Counted from the first letter of the stretch, positions 26,479-35,630 are shown. The stretch: DNA of 64,000 nucleotides from Flexivirga caeni (GCF_003724155.1 NZ_RJJQ01000007.1:62001-126000); one strand, 5' to 3'. Program-made: numbers and translations. Notes: a model not told the origin generated them from the sequence alone.

Positions 26479-27816
26479 TCACTCGCGGGCGGCAGGCAGC
26501 ACCAGCGACGGCCGCAGATCCTCGGCGGGAGGCGCCCACCTCGCGGCGTCGACGGGCACCTGCTCGCCACTGCGGATGTCCTTGACCTGATCGCCGTCGG
26601 CGCCGGTGAACCACACGAACGGGATGCCGCGCCGGTCGGCGAACTGAATCTGCTTGCCGAACTTCGCCGCCTTGGGCGCCACCAGCGTCGGTATGCCGCG
26701 GGCCCGCAGCGCCGCCGCCACCCGCATCGAGTCACGGCGCGACTCCTCGTCGTTCACGGCGACGAGCACCGCGACGGGTGTCTCCCGCGACGCGGTCAGT
26801 CCCCGCTCGTCCAGCAGCAGTCCGAGCAGCCTGGTCACGCCGACCGAGATGCCGACCCCGGGGAAGGTGCGCTTGCCGTCGCTGGCGAGGGCGTCATACC
26901 GTCCGCCGCCGCCGACCGACGGTGCGCCCTCCTCGCCGGCCAGCCGGATCTCGTAGACGGTGCCGGTGTAGTAGTCCAGGCCGCGCGCGATCGTCAGGTC
27001 GGCCAGCAGCAGCCCCGGTGCGTGCTCCGCGGCCGCCTCCATCACCGCGCTGAGCTGCGCCAGGCCCTCGTCCAGGACGGGGTGCTCGACGCCGAGCGCG
27101 CGCACCTGGTCCGCGAACGAGGTGTCATCGGCCTGGATCTGAGCCAGCGCCAGGCACGCATCCGCGTGCTCCGCCGCCAGCCCGGCATCCTCGATCAGCC
27201 GGTCGCGCACGGCAGCTGCGGGCAGCTTGTCGAGCTTGTCCACGATGCGCAGGACGATGGTGATGTCCTCGATGCCGAGCCCGCGGTAGAAGCCCTCGGG
27301 GATCTTGCGGTTGTTGACGTGGATGCGGAACTCGCCGACCGGCAGGCGGGAGAACGCATCCGCGACCACCAGCGGCAGCTCGACCTCGTAGTGGAACGGC
27401 AGCTTTCCGGTGTCCACGATGTCGATGTCGGCCTGAATGAACTCGCGATAGCGCAGTCGCTGGGGACGTTCGCCGCGCCATACCGGCTGGATCTGGTAGC
27501 GCCGGAAGGGGAAGGTGAGCTTGCCGGCGTTCTCCAGCACGTAGCGGGCGAACGGCACCGTGAGGTCGAAGTGCAGCCCCATCGCGGGGTCGTTTCCGCC
27601 TCCTCCGCTCACCGGGCTGACGCCGTAGATCTCCTTGTCCGCGTCCTCCCCCTGCCCGCCGAGCCGATCCAGCGGCTCGACGGCGCGAGTGTTGATCGAG
27701 GCGAAACCGTGCAGCTCGAAGACCTCACGCAGCGTGTCCAGGAACTGTTGCTCAATGATGCGCTGGGAGGGCAACCGCTCGGGGAACCCGGAGAGCGGCG
27801 TAACCGTGTTGGCCAT
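26479..27816 (-). CDS. hisS: Histidyl-tRNA synthetase
   Basis: A 445-aa class II synthetase that charges tRNA-His. Motif 2 is seen in RRYQIQPVWRGERPQRLRYREF. The His-specific motif LTIARGLDYYTGTVYE and motif 3 GVGISVGVTRL are present, with the C-terminal anticodon-binding domain ending in VPVDAARWAPP. It is of the long actinobacterial type with GGQGEDADKEIYG near residue 55. The MBL-fold gene lies 8 nt upstream in the same direction, so they form an operon. Confidence 0.96.
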   Translation of the reverse strand: MANTVTPLSGFPERLPSQRIIEQQFLDTLREVFELHGFASINTRAVEPLDRLGGQGEDADKEIYGVSPVSGGGGNDPAMGLHFDLTVPFARYVLENAGKLTFPFRRYQIQPVWRGERPQRLRYREFIQADIDIVDTGKLPFHYEVELPLVVADAFSRLPVGEFRIHVNNRKIPEGFYRGLGIEDITIVLRIVDKLDKLPAAAVRDRLIEDAGLAAEHADACLALAQIQADDTSFADQVRALGVEHPVLDEGLAQLSAVMEAAAEHAPGLLLADLTIARGLDYYTGTVYEIRLAGEEGAPSVGGGGRYDALASDGKRTFPGVGISVGVTRLLGLLLDERGLTASRETPVAVLVAVNDEESRRDSMRVAAALRARGIPTLVAPKAAKFGKQIQFADRRGIPFVWFTGADGDQVKDIRSGEQVPVDAARWAPPAEDLRPSLVLPAARE

Positions 27817-27824
27817 GAATTTCC

Positions 27825-28520
27825 TTACAGGTTCTGCAGATACGGGTTGATGGCGCGTTCGCGCGCCATGGTGCTGCCGGGGCCGTGGCCGGGCAGCACC
27901 AGTGCGGTGTCGGGCAGCGTGAGCACGACGTCCCGCAGTGACCGGGTCATCGCCGCGCCGTCGCCGCCGGGCAGGTCGGTGCGTCCGATGGAGCCCGCGA
28001 AAAGCGTGTCGCCGGTCAGCTGCGTCGAGGTGACCTCCGACTCCGGCGGCAGCCCGTCCGGGATCTCATCGATGCCGAAGAGCACCGACCCCTCGGTGTG
28101 GCCGGGCGTATGTCGCACCTCGAACGTCATACCCGCCAGGTGCAGCGTCTCGCGGTCGCGGATCTCGACGACGTCGGACGGCTCGGTCCAGGTCGGCGCC
28201 TTGCCGAACTGCTGCTCGAACATCGCGATCAGTTCCGGACCGAGCGAGGAGAGCGGGTCGGTCAGCCGGTAGCGGTCCTCGGAGTGGATGTAGGCGCCGA
28301 CCGCGCCGCCGCAGACCGGAGTCACCGAATAGACGTGGTCGACGTGCCCGTGCGTCAGCAGCACCGCCGCCGGCCGCAGCCGCAGCTCGGCGATCGCGTC
28401 CCGCAGCGTCTCGACGACCCCGATGCCCGGATCGACGATGACGCACTCCTCGCCCTGCCCGGGCGCGATCACATAGCAATTGGTGCCGAAAACTGTCGCG
28501 GGAAAGGAGGCGGTAAGCAC
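27825..28520 (-). CDS. Metallo-beta-lactamase-fold hydrolase (glyoxalase II-like)
   Basis: A 231-aa soluble hydrolase with a two-metal centre: LLTHGHVDHVYSV (HxHxDH), the His in VRHTPGHTEGSV, Asp in LTGDTLFAG and the last His in LVLPGHGPGST. This pattern fits the glyoxalase II/YcbL group, which cleaves thioesters such as lactoylated thiols. Actinobacteria use mycothiol, so the natural substrate may be a mycothiol ester; this is inference. It sits just upstream of hisS and diverges from the cyclophilin gene. Confidence 0.88.
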   Translation of the reverse strand: MLTASFPATVFGTNCYVIAPGQGEECVIVDPGIGVVETLRDAIAELRLRPAAVLLTHGHVDHVYSVTPVCGGAVGAYIHSEDRYRLTDPLSSLGPELIAMFEQQFGKAPTWTEPSDVVEIRDRETLHLAGMTFEVRHTPGHTEGSVLFGIDEIPDGLPPESEVTSTQLTGDTLFAGSIGRTDLPGGDGAAMTRSLRDVVLTLPDTALVLPGHGPGSTMARERAINPYLQNL

Positions 28521-28681
28521 CCGGCGAGCCTATCGGGAGCCCGGCGGGGCCGCCGACGACGTATCGGCGGGAGACTATCCAGTGGAAATCCATGACGGAC
28601 CGCATAGACTTACCGACGTTTGCCGCCGACCCCTGCTTGCGTGCGCTCGTCACGGGGAGAACCTGCCGAGGAGAGCCACTC

Positions 28682-29404
28682 TTGCGTCTGATCCGGACAC
28701 GGTCCGTCCTGGGCGCGGCGTGCCTTCTCACGGTGACCGGTGTGACCGGGTGCGGGTCGAGCACGAGCAACCCAGGCGTCGGCAGTGCGTCATCTTCCGG
28801 CACCCCGAGCGTCGGCGTGTCCGGCACGAGCCTGCGCTGCTCGAAACCACCGGCCCCGGCACAGTCCGCGCCGCAGCTGAAGCTGCCGTCCAAGAAGGCT
28901 GCCGAGGGCAGGACGTTCACCGCCGTCGTGCAGACGACGTGCGGCAACGTCACTTTCCGGCTGTATGGCGCGAAGGCCCCCCAGACCGTCGCGTCCTTCC
29001 TGCAGTTGGCCGGTGGCTATTGGGACAACAGCCCCTGTCACCGGCTGACGACGCAGGGCATCTACGTCCTGCAGTGCGGCGATCCGACCGGCACCGGCAG
29101 CGGTAGCCCCGGCTACGTCTTCGGCATCGAGAACGCACCGGCCGATGGCGACTACCCGGCCGGCACCGTGGCCATGGCACGCGGGAGCAGCCCGGACAGC
29201 AACGGCGGGCAGTTCTTCATCGTCTACAAGGACACGAAGCTGCCGGTCGACAGCGGCGGCTACTCCATCTTCGGCAAGGTCACCCACGGGATGAAAGTCA
29301 TCAACGCGGTGGCCGCAGCCGGCACCAACAGTCCGACGGGCGACGGCGCCCCAGCCCAGCCGATCAGCATCCTCAAGGTCACCGTCACGGAGAAGAAGGC
29401 ATGA
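28682..29404 (+). CDS. Lipoprotein peptidyl-prolyl cis-trans isomerase (cyclophilin)
   Basis: A 240-aa exported proline isomerase. The N-terminal signal RTRSVLGAACLLTVTGVTGC ends in a lipobox whose Cys would be lipidated. A Ser/Gly/Thr linker follows, then a cyclophilin domain with TTCGNVTFRLYGAKAPQTVASF, YVLQCGDPTGTGSGSPGY, GTVAMARGSSPDSNGGQFFI and FGKVTHGMKVI. A TTG at 28682 is the likely start because it gives a normal signal peptide and has GAGGAG about 10 nt upstream; an ATG at 28592 would add 30 residues that spoil it. The stop overlaps the DUF349 start (ATGA). Envelope folding is the inferred role. Confidence 0.88.
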   Translation: MRLIRTRSVLGAACLLTVTGVTGCGSSTSNPGVGSASSSGTPSVGVSGTSLRCSKPPAPAQSAPQLKLPSKKAAEGRTFTAVVQTTCGNVTFRLYGAKAPQTVASFLQLAGGYWDNSPCHRLTTQGIYVLQCGDPTGTGSGSPGYVFGIENAPADGDYPAGTVAMARGSSPDSNGGQFFIVYKDTKLPVDSGGYSIFGKVTHGMKVINAVAAAGTNSPTGDGAPAQPISILKVTVTEKKA

Positions 29405-30783
29405 ACGAGCGACCCGAACAGCCCACAGACGCCGCGGCGGCCAAGCCGGCTGCGCCGTCACCGGCATCCATCAAGCCGCACCGGCCCACCCCGGCGGCCC
29501 CGCAGGCACCGGTTGCGGCGCCTCTCGTCACGAGCAACTCGGCGACCTTCGGCCGGGTCGCCGAGGACGGGACGGTCTTCGTCCGCACGCCCGACGGCGA
29601 CCGCGAGGTCGGCTCCTACCCGGATGCCACGCACGCGGAGGCGCTCGCCTACTTCGCGCGCAAGTATGACGAGCTGGCCGCATCGGCACACCTGCTGCTG
29701 CAGCGAGTGGTGCAGACCGACCTGTCGGTGCACGACGGGCAGGACGCGCTGCGGTCGCTGCGCGAGCAGGTCGGGTCGGCGCGTGTCGTCGGCGACCTGG
29801 CCCACCTGGACGCGACCGTGGAGCAGATCGCGACCGCCCTGAAGGCAAAAGCTCAAGTTGAAGGTGAGGCTCGCGCGGCGGCCCGCGCCGAGGCCGCGGC
29901 CGAGCGCGAGAAGCTGGTCGCGGAGGCCGAGCAGCTCGCTGCGCAGCCGCCGAACAAGATCCAGTGGAAGTCGAGCACCGCACGAATGCGCGAGCTGCTG
30001 GATGAATGGAAGACGCTGCAGCGTTCCGGCGCCAAGCTGGACAAGCCGACTGAGAACGCCCTGTGGCAGCGTTTCAGCCACGCCCGGAACAGTTTCGACA
30101 AGACCCGCCGCACGCACTTCGCCAAGCTCGACGAGGAGCACAGCGAGGTGAAGGCACGCAAGGAACGCCTGATCGCCGAAGCCGAGCGACTGTCGGCGTC
30201 CAAGGACTGGGGTCCCACGGCCACGGCGTTCAAGCGGCTGATGAGCGAATGGCGTCAGGCGGGGCGCGCCTCCCGGTCGGACGACGACAAGCTGTGGGCC
30301 CGGTTCAAGGCCGCACAGGACGCGTTCTTCGCGGCCAAGGATGCCGTCGCCGCCGAGGAGAACAAGGAGTTCGAGGCCAACCTGCAGGTCAAGGAGCAGC
30401 TGCTCAAGGAGGCGCAGGCGCTGCTGCCGGTGAAGAACCTCGGCGCCGCCAAGGCGGCGCTGCGCGGCATCCAGGACCGGTGGGATGCCGCCGGCAAGGT
30501 GCCGCGCAGAGACATGACCCGCATCGAGCAAGCCATGCGCAAGGTCGAGCAGACCGTGCGCGACGCCGAGGATTCGAAGTGGAAGAAGTCCGACCCGGAG
30601 CTGACCGCCCGCGCCCAGTCGATGGTCGACCAGCTGGAGAAGGCGGTCGCGGATCTGCAGGCCGAGCTGGCCACGGCACGCGCAGCAGGCAACGAGAAGA
30701 AGATCGCCGAGCTGCAGGACTCGCTGCAGGCCCGACAGGCGTGGTTGCAGCAGGCCCGCGGAGGGCTGCGGGGCGCCAAGTGA
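29401..30783 (+). CDS. DUF349 coiled-coil protein
   Basis: A 460-aa cytosolic protein. A Pro/Ala-rich N-terminus (first 45 residues) is followed by a small beta domain (TFGRVAEDGTVFVRTPDGDR). Repeated DUF349 helices then come, each with a conserved Trp: KTLQRSG...LWQRF, FKRLMSEWRQAG...LWARFK and IQDRWDAAGKVPR. Long heptad-like Ala/Glu/Lys stretches indicate coiled coil. Function is not established; a C-terminal element of this family is best known from uncharacterised stress proteins. It is translationally coupled to both neighbours (ATGA with the cyclophilin, GTGA with the M18 peptidase). Confidence 0.87.
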   Translation: MNERPEQPTDAAAAKPAAPSPASIKPHRPTPAAPQAPVAAPLVTSNSATFGRVAEDGTVFVRTPDGDREVGSYPDATHAEALAYFARKYDELAASAHLLLQRVVQTDLSVHDGQDALRSLREQVGSARVVGDLAHLDATVEQIATALKAKAQVEGEARAAARAEAAAEREKLVAEAEQLAAQPPNKIQWKSSTARMRELLDEWKTLQRSGAKLDKPTENALWQRFSHARNSFDKTRRTHFAKLDEEHSEVKARKERLIAEAERLSASKDWGPTATAFKRLMSEWRQAGRASRSDDDKLWARFKAAQDAFFAAKDAVAAEENKEFEANLQVKEQLLKEAQALLPVKNLGAAKAALRGIQDRWDAAGKVPRRDMTRIEQAMRKVEQTVRDAEDSKWKKSDPELTARAQSMVDQLEKAVADLQAELATARAAGNEKKIAELQDSLQARQAWLQQARGGLRGAK

Positions 30784-32081
30784 CGCGCGCCGACACGACC
30801 GGGTATGAGGCCGGCGCCGGCCTGATCGACTACCTGGATGCGTCGCCGACCCCGTTCCACGCATGTGCACAGTCGGCCCGGCTGCTCACCGCTGCCGGGT
30901 TCCGGCAGGTCGCCGAGACCGAGGCGTGGCCGGCCGAGCCGGGCGGCTACTTCCTCATCCGCGGCGGGTCGCTGCTGGCCTGGTCGACGCGCCACTCCGC
31001 CGGGCCGACGACGGCGATCCGGCTGGTCGGCGCGCACACCGACTCGCCGAACTTCCGGATCAAGCCGCAGCCCGACCTCGCGCGGGCGGGCTGGCAGCTG
31101 CTGGGCGTCGAACCGTATGGCGGGCTCATCGCGCCCAGCTGGATGGACCGCGATCTCGGGCTCGCCGGGCGGGTCGCCGTCCGCGACAGCGGCGGGGTGA
31201 GCGAGCGGCTGTTCCACGCCGCGGAGCCATTGCTGCGGATCTCCCGGCTCGCCATCCACCTGGACCGCTCGGCGCGCGAGGGCGAGCAGCTCAACCCGCA
31301 GCAGCACCTCGTGCCGCACTGGGGGCTGGGGCAGCACGCCGGGGACTTCACCGGCTACCTCGCCGATCAGCTACAGGTCGCCGAGAGCGACGTGCTCGCT
31401 TGGGACGCCATGACGTTCGACCTGCAGCCGGCCGCGTTCTTCGGGCGCGACCGGGAACTCATCGCGGGCGCGCGCATGGACAACCTGGCGACGTCATACG
31501 CCGGCACGGTCGCCCTCATCCGGGCGCACGACGCAGCGCCCGCCGCGCCGACCACCCAGGTGCTGGCGCTCTTCGACCACGAGGAGATCGGGTCGGTGTC
31601 CGAGCGGGGGGCCCAGTCCGCACTGCTGATGACGACCTTGGAGCGGATCACCCATACCCTCGGCGGCGGCCGTGAGGAGCTGCACCGCGCACTCGCGGCC
31701 AGCGTCATCGCGTCGGGTGACATGGCGCATGCCACGCACCCCAACTACGCGGACCGGCACGAGCCGCAGCATCAGATCGCGATGAACGGCGGTCCGGTGC
31801 TCAAGGTGAACACCAACCTGCGGTATGCGACGGATTCGGTGGGTGCTGCAGCATTTTCGCTGGCCTGCGAGCAGGCGGGCGTGCCGGTGCAGCGGTTCGT
31901 GGTGCGTTCGGACCTGCCGTGCGGCTCGACCGTCGGCCCGATCACCTCGGCGCTGACCGGGGTGACAACGGTCGATTTCGGCGCACCCACCCTGTCGATG
32001 CATTCGGTGCGTGAACTGGTCGGCACGCAGGACCAGCGGATGTATGCCGACGCCCTCACGGCGTTCCTCTCCCCCGCCTGA
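30780..32081 (+). CDS. apeB: M18 family aminopeptidase
   Basis: A 433-aa di-zinc aminopeptidase of the aspartyl aminopeptidase type. Metal and catalytic residues are in VGAHTDSPNFRIKP, FDHEEIGSVSERGA, GDMAHATHPNY, RSDLPCGSTVGP and the last His in LSMHSVRELVG. It removes N-terminal residues, often acidic ones, in the cytosol. The GTG at 30780 overlaps the DUF349 stop. Its own stop lies 11 nt from the stop of the convergent hypothetical gene. Confidence 0.94.
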   Translation: MTRADTTGYEAGAGLIDYLDASPTPFHACAQSARLLTAAGFRQVAETEAWPAEPGGYFLIRGGSLLAWSTRHSAGPTTAIRLVGAHTDSPNFRIKPQPDLARAGWQLLGVEPYGGLIAPSWMDRDLGLAGRVAVRDSGGVSERLFHAAEPLLRISRLAIHLDRSAREGEQLNPQQHLVPHWGLGQHAGDFTGYLADQLQVAESDVLAWDAMTFDLQPAAFFGRDRELIAGARMDNLATSYAGTVALIRAHDAAPAAPTTQVLALFDHEEIGSVSERGAQSALLMTTLERITHTLGGGREELHRALAASVIASGDMAHATHPNYADRHEPQHQIAMNGGPVLKVNTNLRYATDSVGAAAFSLACEQAGVPVQRFVVRSDLPCGSTVGPITSALTGVTTVDFGAPTLSMHSVRELVGTQDQRMYADALTAFLSPA

Positions 32082-32091
32082 CCGCTCGCGA

Positions 32092-32520
32092 TCAGCTCGC
32101 CAGCGCGCCCAGCAGGTCGTCGCCGGCGAAGACCTGGATGCGGCCGCGGGTCGCGAGGTGGATCGGCCATCTCGGGTGCCGGTCGCGCATCGCCATCGTC
32201 AGCGCACCTGCCCACCGGCGGTCACCCTCGGTCATCTCGGTCGGTCCCGGCCGGGAAAGCAGCATGGGCACCTGCGCCACGCCGATCTCCTCGTGGACGC
32301 GGCCGACGAGGTCGGCGATCGCCTGCACGTCGCGCTGTGCCGGCAGCATTGGTAGGTCGTCGATCGGCACCAGCAGGTTGGACTGCTGCCCTTCCTCGTC
32401 GAGGAAGATCAGCCACAGCGAACGACGCTCGAACCCGTCGTCGCCCATGAGGTCCTCCCATCGGTCGAAGAGATCGCTCTCGGTGCGGATCGGTCGGGTG
32501 CTTTCCGGTGAAATAGTCAT
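32092..32520 (-). CDS. Conserved actinobacterial hypothetical protein
   Basis: A 142-aa protein with no family I can name. It has DLFDRWEDLMGDDGFERRSLWL followed by ILFLDEE-type strands, VPIDDLPMLP and a C-terminal WAGALTMAMRDRHPRWPIHLATRGR. Strand-helix alternation and lack of membrane segments suggest a soluble alpha/beta protein. The ATG at 32520 directly abuts the 51-bp repeat at 32522, so its promoter and ribosome-binding site must lie inside or beyond the repeat; no good Shine-Dalgarno is seen. It may have lost its native promoter to the insertion. Confidence 0.75.
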   Translation of the reverse strand: MTISPESTRPIRTESDLFDRWEDLMGDDGFERRSLWLIFLDEEGQQSNLLVPIDDLPMLPAQRDVQAIADLVGRVHEEIGVAQVPMLLSRPGPTEMTEGDRRWAGALTMAMRDRHPRWPIHLATRGRIQVFAGDDLLGALAS

Positions 32521-32521
32521 G

Positions 32522-32572
32522 CCACGAGAGCATGCCCCGACTCGCCATACCCCCGCAGAAGTTATCCACAGG
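32522..32572. repeat. 51-bp direct repeat, copy A, with a perfect DnaA box
   Basis: Identical over 51 bp to copy B at 39205-39255. It contains TTATCCACA (32562-32570), a perfect DnaA-box consensus, and CGCCATAC. With copy B it brackets the ABC exporter module. No transposase is nearby. The matching stretch ends at the start codon of the leftward hypothetical gene. Confidence 0.9.
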
Positions 32573-32672
32573 GACCACGTCGGCACGACGCCCACGGCGG
32601 TCGGTGGCGAGTTCACCTGACCCGTTCCGGGCTGAGAGTGGTGGTGCGACCGCCGGGACTGCGTCGAACCCC

Positions 32673-32709
32673 TTGACAACCTTATCGAGGGAGAGTAGTT
32701 ATGCTATAC
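32673..32709 (+). promoter_or_regulatory. Candidate promoter of the ABC exporter operon
   Basis: A consensus TTGACA at 32673-32678 is followed after 17 nt by an A/T-rich TAGTTATGCTATAC (32696-32709) that could hold the -10. Such a clear -35 is rare in this G/C-rich window. The GAGGGAGAG inside the spacer could instead be a ribosome-binding site for the small ORF at 32701, so both readings cannot hold together. Confidence 0.45.
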
Positions 32710-32802
32710 GGATTGAACGTCCCGGAATTCCTCCGGATCCTTCAGTTGCAGGGAAAAGATCGCGTTTCTTGGAATTTCTCGCGGCCAAGCGGCTGGTATT
32801 GA
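32701..32802 (+). CDS. Possible 33-aa leader peptide
   Basis: An ATG with GAGGGAGAG 5-9 nt upstream opens a 33-codon frame that ends in PSGWY and TGA at 32800-32802, 24 nt before the GTG of the permease. It encodes MLYGLNVPEFLRILQLQGKD then two Trp residues. Position and length would suit a leader that couples or attenuates translation of the exporter. The evidence is position plus ribosome-binding site only. Confidence 0.25.
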   Translation: MLYGLNVPEFLRILQLQGKDRVSWNFSRPSGWY

Positions 32803-32825
32803 GAGAAATTGGGGATGGGGACCAA

Positions 32826-35630
32826 GTGGGGTTGCTGGAGATCGTCTGGGCTCAAGTAATTCGACGCGGCTCGCGTTCGCTGGCATTGTTTCTGGGGTTG
32901 TTGGTGGCGTGTGCGGGATTCACGGTGTTGACGGCGCAGTCGCGCTCGCAGGAGTTGGTGACGCGGGGGAAGGTGACGACGGCGGGCCGGTCGGCGTATG
33001 ACATTTTGGTTCGGCCACAGGGCGTACAACTGCCAATGGAGAAGAAGGGTGGCCTGGTGCAGGCGGGGTTCCTGAGTGGGATTCATGGCGGGATCAGCCT
33101 GGCGCAGTGGCATCAGATTGAGAAGATTCAGGGGGTTGAGGTTGCGGCGCCGGTGGCGGTCATCGGGTATGTCGTTCCCCGGGTTGCCGTGCCAGCGGCT
33201 AAGCACGTCAACCTGAATCCTGGTAACGGGTCAAAGCTGTTCAGACTTGACACGACCTGGCACACCGATAACGGTGCCAGCACGGAGGACGGTCGACCGT
33301 CATTTCTGTATGTCACGTCCGGGAACCTCACGACGAATGCCACCCAGAGCATTGCCTACCAGACAATTGATGGCGTCCGTCGCAAGATTCTCGCGGTTCC
33401 TACGACGAACCAAGTCACAGTCCACTCTCCGCCGACCCAGGTAAGCGCGCTCACGAAAACGCAGTACGAGTCCATCGTCGCAGGGGACGGACCGCAGAGC
33501 GGAAGTGCGCTGGGCGCGGTGGTCGGATTTCCGTTTCTTCTTGAAGCGGTCGATCCCGCGGCCGAAGCGAAGCTGGCCGGCTTGAAGGGAGCGATGGTCT
33601 CAGGGAAATATCTGGGTTCAGGAAATATCTCGACGGCGGTGGTTGGAGGTCAGTCGTCGCAGCAGGTTCCTGTGGTGGTGGCGTCATCTCCGGCGACCCA
33701 TATATCTCTCTCCTACAAGATTCAGGAGTTGTCGAGCTCAGCGGTGCGGCATGTGCAACTCGGCAAAGGATTTGATTCTTTGTTGAACTCGCCAGGAGTG
33801 ACTGTCGGGTCTGGTTCATTCAACCAAGACGCGGCATATCAGGAGCTGCTGCGAGCCATGAAGAATCCAGGATCAGCGCTTGGGGACACGGGCTTCGCAG
33901 CACGCGACTTGTCGGACATGTATGTTGCGGGACCGACGTCGTATACGGGCAAGTCATTGAGTGGCGCCAAGGTTCTCGCAGCTCAACCACAGCGAACGAA
34001 CCTTGGCGTGTGGCAGGAGCCGCCGGCCGGCGGTGGGAGTTTCACCATTGGGTCCATTGTGCCGGCGGGCGCGGACGACACCGCTTTCCGGAACCTGACA
34101 GGCTATCAATGGGACACCACCAATACCAGTCGTCTCGGAAGCCCCACGGTCGCCTATCAGGGAACATTTGATGCGTCGAGGCTGCCGGGGTATTCGGCGT
34201 TGACGCGGGTGCCGTTGGGGACGTACGCGTCGACGGTGGTGACTGGGGCGACCGCGAAGGACCGCAAGATCCTGGGTGACAAGGCGTTGCCGCCGTCGCC
34301 GAATATTGCCGGGTATGTGCAGCCCGCGCCGTTGATGATCACGTCGTTGTCGTCGCTGCCGGCGTTCGAGTCGGGGTCGGCGTTCTGGAACCCGGTCACC
34401 ACAGACAAGCCGGGCACAGCGGCGTCCCCAGTGAACGCTGCGGCTCCGATTTCCAGCATCCGGATCCGCGTCAACGGGGTCACCGGGGTGGGTGCCGCGT
34501 CGCGGGCAAGGGTCCGGTTGGTGGCACAGCAGATCGAGGCGAAAACCCACTTGCTGGTCGACGTGACGATCGGGTCTTCCCCGGCCCCACAGACGATCGT
34601 GTTGCCCGCGGGCGAGCACGGCCGGCCACAGTTGACGTTGCACGAGAACTGGGTGAAGAAGGGTGTCACGGTCGCGATCCTGACCGCGGTCGACAAGAAG
34701 TCAGTCGCGTTGTTCCTGCTGGTGCTCGTGGTGTGCGCCCTGTTCGTGGCCAATACGGTCGCGGCGTCGGTGCGCGCACGCCGCACCGAGCTGGGGGTGC
34801 TGGCCTGCCTGGGCTGGCGCAAGTCACGGCTGGTGGCGCTGGTCGGGATCGAGATCGCCGGTGTCGCTCTGGCGGCGGGGATCGGCGGCGGTCTGATCGC
34901 GTGGGCAGCCGGGTCCGCCTTCGGGCTGCCGGTCAGTCCCGGCCGGGCTGCCCTGGCCATACCGGCCGCGCTGATCGTTGCCCTGGTTGCCGGTGTCATC
35001 CCGGCAGTTTCCGCGGCCCAGGCATCGCCGATGGAAGCGGTCCAACCCCAGGTGTCCGTGCCACGGCGGGCGTCCAGCCCGCACACGGTGATCGGCCTGG
35101 GCTGGGTCAACGCCACCCGCCGACCCGGCCGGTCGGTGCTGGCCGCGGCAGGGCTGGCCATCGCCGTGGCCGCGCTCGGAGTCATCGCGGGCATCCTGAC
35201 CGTGTTCCGCGGCAACGTCGTTGGCACCCTGCTCGGAAACACCGTATCGGTGGAAGTTCGCGGGTCGGACAAGGCCGCCGTCATCGCGATCCTGATCCTG
35301 GCCGGGATCGGAGTCGCGAACGTGTTGTTCCTGGAGATCCGGGAACGCGGCACCGAACTGGCGACCTTGCAGGCGATCGGCTGGCGCGAATCGGACCTGA
35401 CGGCACTGCTGCTGACCGAGGGGGTACTGATCGGGGTAGCCGGCAGCGTGGTCGGTGCCGGACTGGCACTCGTCATACTCGCCGTCGTCATCGGGTCCCT
35501 GAGCACCGGTCTGGTGTGGTCGGTCCTGGTGGCCGCCCTGATCGGGATCGTGATCAGTGTCGCCGCCACCATCCCTCCGGTCGCGACGATCCGCCGGTTG
35601 CCGACCGCGACCCTGCTCACCGAGGAATGA
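32826..35630 (+). CDS. FtsX-type ABC transporter permease
   Basis: A 934-aa permease. One N-terminal helix (SLALFLGLLVACAGFTVLTA) is followed by about 590 residues of extracytoplasmic domain (roughly 45-640). Then come an FtsX core (KKSVALFLLVLVVCALFVANTV; LVALVGIEIAGVALAAGIGGG; ALAIPAALIVALVAGVIPAV) and a second helix set at the C-terminus (AVIAILILAGIGVANVLFLEI; LLLTEGVLIGVAGSVVGAG). MacB-like proteins of this type export or extract substrates rather than import. The GTG at 32826 gives the family-like start GLLEIVWAQV. Codons from about 33.2 to 34.15 kb are richer in A/T than those after 34.2 kb. The stop overlaps the ATPase start. Substrate unknown. Confidence 0.85.
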   Translation: MGLLEIVWAQVIRRGSRSLALFLGLLVACAGFTVLTAQSRSQELVTRGKVTTAGRSAYDILVRPQGVQLPMEKKGGLVQAGFLSGIHGGISLAQWHQIEKIQGVEVAAPVAVIGYVVPRVAVPAAKHVNLNPGNGSKLFRLDTTWHTDNGASTEDGRPSFLYVTSGNLTTNATQSIAYQTIDGVRRKILAVPTTNQVTVHSPPTQVSALTKTQYESIVAGDGPQSGSALGAVVGFPFLLEAVDPAAEAKLAGLKGAMVSGKYLGSGNISTAVVGGQSSQQVPVVVASSPATHISLSYKIQELSSSAVRHVQLGKGFDSLLNSPGVTVGSGSFNQDAAYQELLRAMKNPGSALGDTGFAARDLSDMYVAGPTSYTGKSLSGAKVLAAQPQRTNLGVWQEPPAGGGSFTIGSIVPAGADDTAFRNLTGYQWDTTNTSRLGSPTVAYQGTFDASRLPGYSALTRVPLGTYASTVVTGATAKDRKILGDKALPPSPNIAGYVQPAPLMITSLSSLPAFESGSAFWNPVTTDKPGTAASPVNAAAPISSIRIRVNGVTGVGAASRARVRLVAQQIEAKTHLLVDVTIGSSPAPQTIVLPAGEHGRPQLTLHENWVKKGVTVAILTAVDKKSVALFLLVLVVCALFVANTVAASVRARRTELGVLACLGWRKSRLVALVGIEIAGVALAAGIGGGLIAWAAGSAFGLPVSPGRAALAIPAALIVALVAGVIPAVSAAQASPMEAVQPQVSVPRRASSPHTVIGLGWVNATRRPGRSVLAAAGLAIAVAALGVIAGILTVFRGNVVGTLLGNTVSVEVRGSDKAAVIAILILAGIGVANVLFLEIRERGTELATLQAIGWRESDLTALLLTEGVLIGVAGSVVGAGLALVILAVVIGSLSTGLVWSVLVAALIGIVISVAATIPPVATIRRLPTATLLTEE

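Noticed and set aside
28592-28681. ATG at 28592 as start of the cyclophilin
   Set aside because: It would place 30 polar residues, including two Cys, before the hydrophobic core and destroy the lipoprotein signal.
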